From Pseudooceanicola aestuarii (GTDB lineage: Bacteria > Pseudomonadota > Alphaproteobacteria > Rhodobacterales > Rhodobacteraceae), in contig NZ_JAAFZC010000001.1 in the NCBI RefSeq assembly GCF_010614805.1, positions 1,590,001 through 1,654,000 of the forward strand: DNA of 64,000 nucleotides. The letters run 5' to 3'. The stretch's first letter is position 1, and the number at the start of each line of letters is the position of its first letter. Made by a program: the position numbers and the translations under genes. Of this stretch, positions 63,032 to 64,000 are shown in pieces. The notes beneath the pieces were generated by a model. That model did no database searches. It was not told where the DNA came from and saw nothing but the letters and a program-made list of their open reading frames with translations.

Positions 63032-64000
63032 TCAGGCGGGCTGGGTTTCCCGTGGTTCCGCCTCCAGCCAGACGCCGCCTTCGGCGCGCAGGGTGATGAT
63101 CATCACCGGGGCCGGATCGCGCCCCGGCACTCGCCGGAACCGGAACCGCGCCAGCAGCGTGGCCAGCACGATGACCGCCTCCTGCACCGCGAATTGCGCC
63201 CCGATGCAGATGCGCGGCCCGTCACCGAACGGCAGGTAGGCATAGCGCGGCACCGACGTGCGATCCGCGAATCGGCCTGGGTCAAAGCTGTCGGGATCGT
63301 CCCACAGCAGGTGATTGCGGTGCAGCGCGTAGATCGGCAGCATCACCGTATCTCCGGCACGCACCCGCCGTCCACAGAGCTCGTCATCGGCCCGCGCATT
63401 GCGCGACAGGAACGCCGCCGGCGGATAAAGGCGCAGCGTCTCGTCGATGATCGCGCGGGTCAGCGGCAGGGCCGGCACGTCCTCCGCCCTGGCCGCGCGA
63501 TTGCCCAGCAGGGCGCGGGCTTCACCGGCGGCGGCCTCCTGCACCTGCGGGTCGAACCCGCAGAGATAGAGCGCCCAGCCCAGCGTCAGGGCCGTCGTCT
63601 CGTGCCCCGCAACGATGAAGGTCAGCAGGTTGTCACGCATTTCCGCGTCGCTCATCGCGCGGCCTGACTTGGGGTCTTCGGCGGTCATCAGCAGGTCCAG
63701 CAGGTCGGGCGAGCCCTCCGGAGCGCCCCGTTCGCGGCGCGCGGTGATTGCATCGTCGGCCACGGATTTCATCTGCCGCAGCGCCGTCCCGGACATCAGC
63801 CGCCCCGGTCGCGGCACCCAGCCCGGCACACCCAGGATATCGAACAGCGAGACGCGCCCGGCCTCGGCGATATAGGCGTCGATGGCGCGGTGCACCGCGT
63901 CGCGGTCAAAGGCCCGGCCGCCGGAAAAGGTGATGTCCGAGATCACCTCGAAGGTCGCCCTGACCATCTCTTCCGCGACGTTGACAGCGTTCGGGCCGGC
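63032..64000 (-). CDS. Cytochrome P450, 5' end outside window
   Basis: The visible 322 C-terminal residues carry the P450 marks: I-helix AGHETTA, ExxR in DETLR, and the haem-ligand loop FGDGPRICIG with its Cys. The sequence resembles bacterial class I enzymes of the CYP1xx type with an LPFGDG-like loop. P450s insert oxygen into organic substrates using a ferredoxin partner; none is in the window. The reading frame continues past base 64000, so the N-terminus is missing. Confidence 0.93.
   Translation of the reverse strand, partial: AGPNAVNVAEEMVRATFEVISDITFSGGRAFDRDAVHRAIDAYIAEAGRVSLFDILGVPGWVPRPGRLMSGTALRQMKSVADDAITARRERGAPEGSPDLLDLLMTAEDPKSGRAMSDAEMRDNLLTFIVAGHETTALTLGWALYLCGFDPQVQEAAAGEARALLGNRAARAEDVPALPLTRAIIDETLRLYPPAAFLSRNARADDELCGRRVRAGDTVMLPIYALHRNHLLWDDPDSFDPGRFADRTSVPRYAYLPFGDGPRICIGAQFAVQEAVIVLATLLARFRFRRVPGRDPAPVMIITLRAEGGVWLEAEPRETQPA

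Overview
The window is GC-rich, densely coded chromosomal DNA of an alphaproteobacterium, most likely order Rhodobacterales (Roseobacter/Paracoccus type). Supporting signs are an F1-only ATP synthase operon (atpHAGDC without the Fo genes), the iron regulator Irr divergent from fabA-fabB-fabI, DUF1467 and DUF2125 proteins, a tripartite TRAP transporter, a type II lumazine synthase behind an FMN riboswitch, and many start codons overlapping the preceding stop. No tRNA, rRNA, CRISPR array, insertion sequence or prophage was seen. The window cuts an amidase at the left edge and a cytochrome P450 at the right edge.

Layout. 1-4 kb: amidase end and a TRAP transporter (dctPQM). 4-11 kb: a minus-strand, eight-gene catabolic operon (HAD dehalogenase, hydrolase, PLP dehydratase, EEP-fold enzyme, MaoC hydratase, pcaD, hydrolase, pcaB), convergent with the TRAP genes. 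11.5-15.3 kb: FKBP isomerase, Irr and unsaturated fatty-acid synthesis. 15.4-18.3 kb: hisC-tyrC-extensin-like peptidase, with overlapping stops and starts. 18.3-25 kb: envelope genes, including a MotA/ExbB-like plus MotB/OmpA-like pair whose second member has a coiled coil of about 670 residues, followed by an M23 peptidase. 25-31.3 kb: clpA, gloB, a methyltransferase and an RTX-like protein built from exact 17-residue repeats.

31.8-36.7 kb: F1 ATP synthase with a strong terminator. 36.8-45.7 kb: H-type lectin, UPF0173 hydrolase, ceramidase-like membrane protein, gatCA, an Excalibur lipoprotein, a cell-wall amidase, a YmdB-like phosphodiesterase, an SLC13 transporter and yebC. 46-53 kb: an exported protein with 18 MORN repeats, nadE, a flavodoxin, a zincin, wrbA, a response regulator, methylmalonyl-CoA epimerase and DUF1467. 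53-64 kb: EI24 protein, nitroreductase, histone-deacetylase-like enzyme, small conserved proteins, an M48 lipoprotein, riboswitch-controlled ribH, PduO, SDR, SH3 protein, parC and the P450.

Themes. The pca genes and TRAP system suggest uptake and ring-cleavage catabolism of aromatic or other organic acids. Mce and PduO both belong to adenosylcobalamin-dependent methylmalonyl-CoA metabolism. A large share of the window serves the cell envelope. The uncharacterised motor-like pair at 19.9-23.8 kb is the most attractive lead. All functions are inferred from motifs read by eye; no database search was possible.
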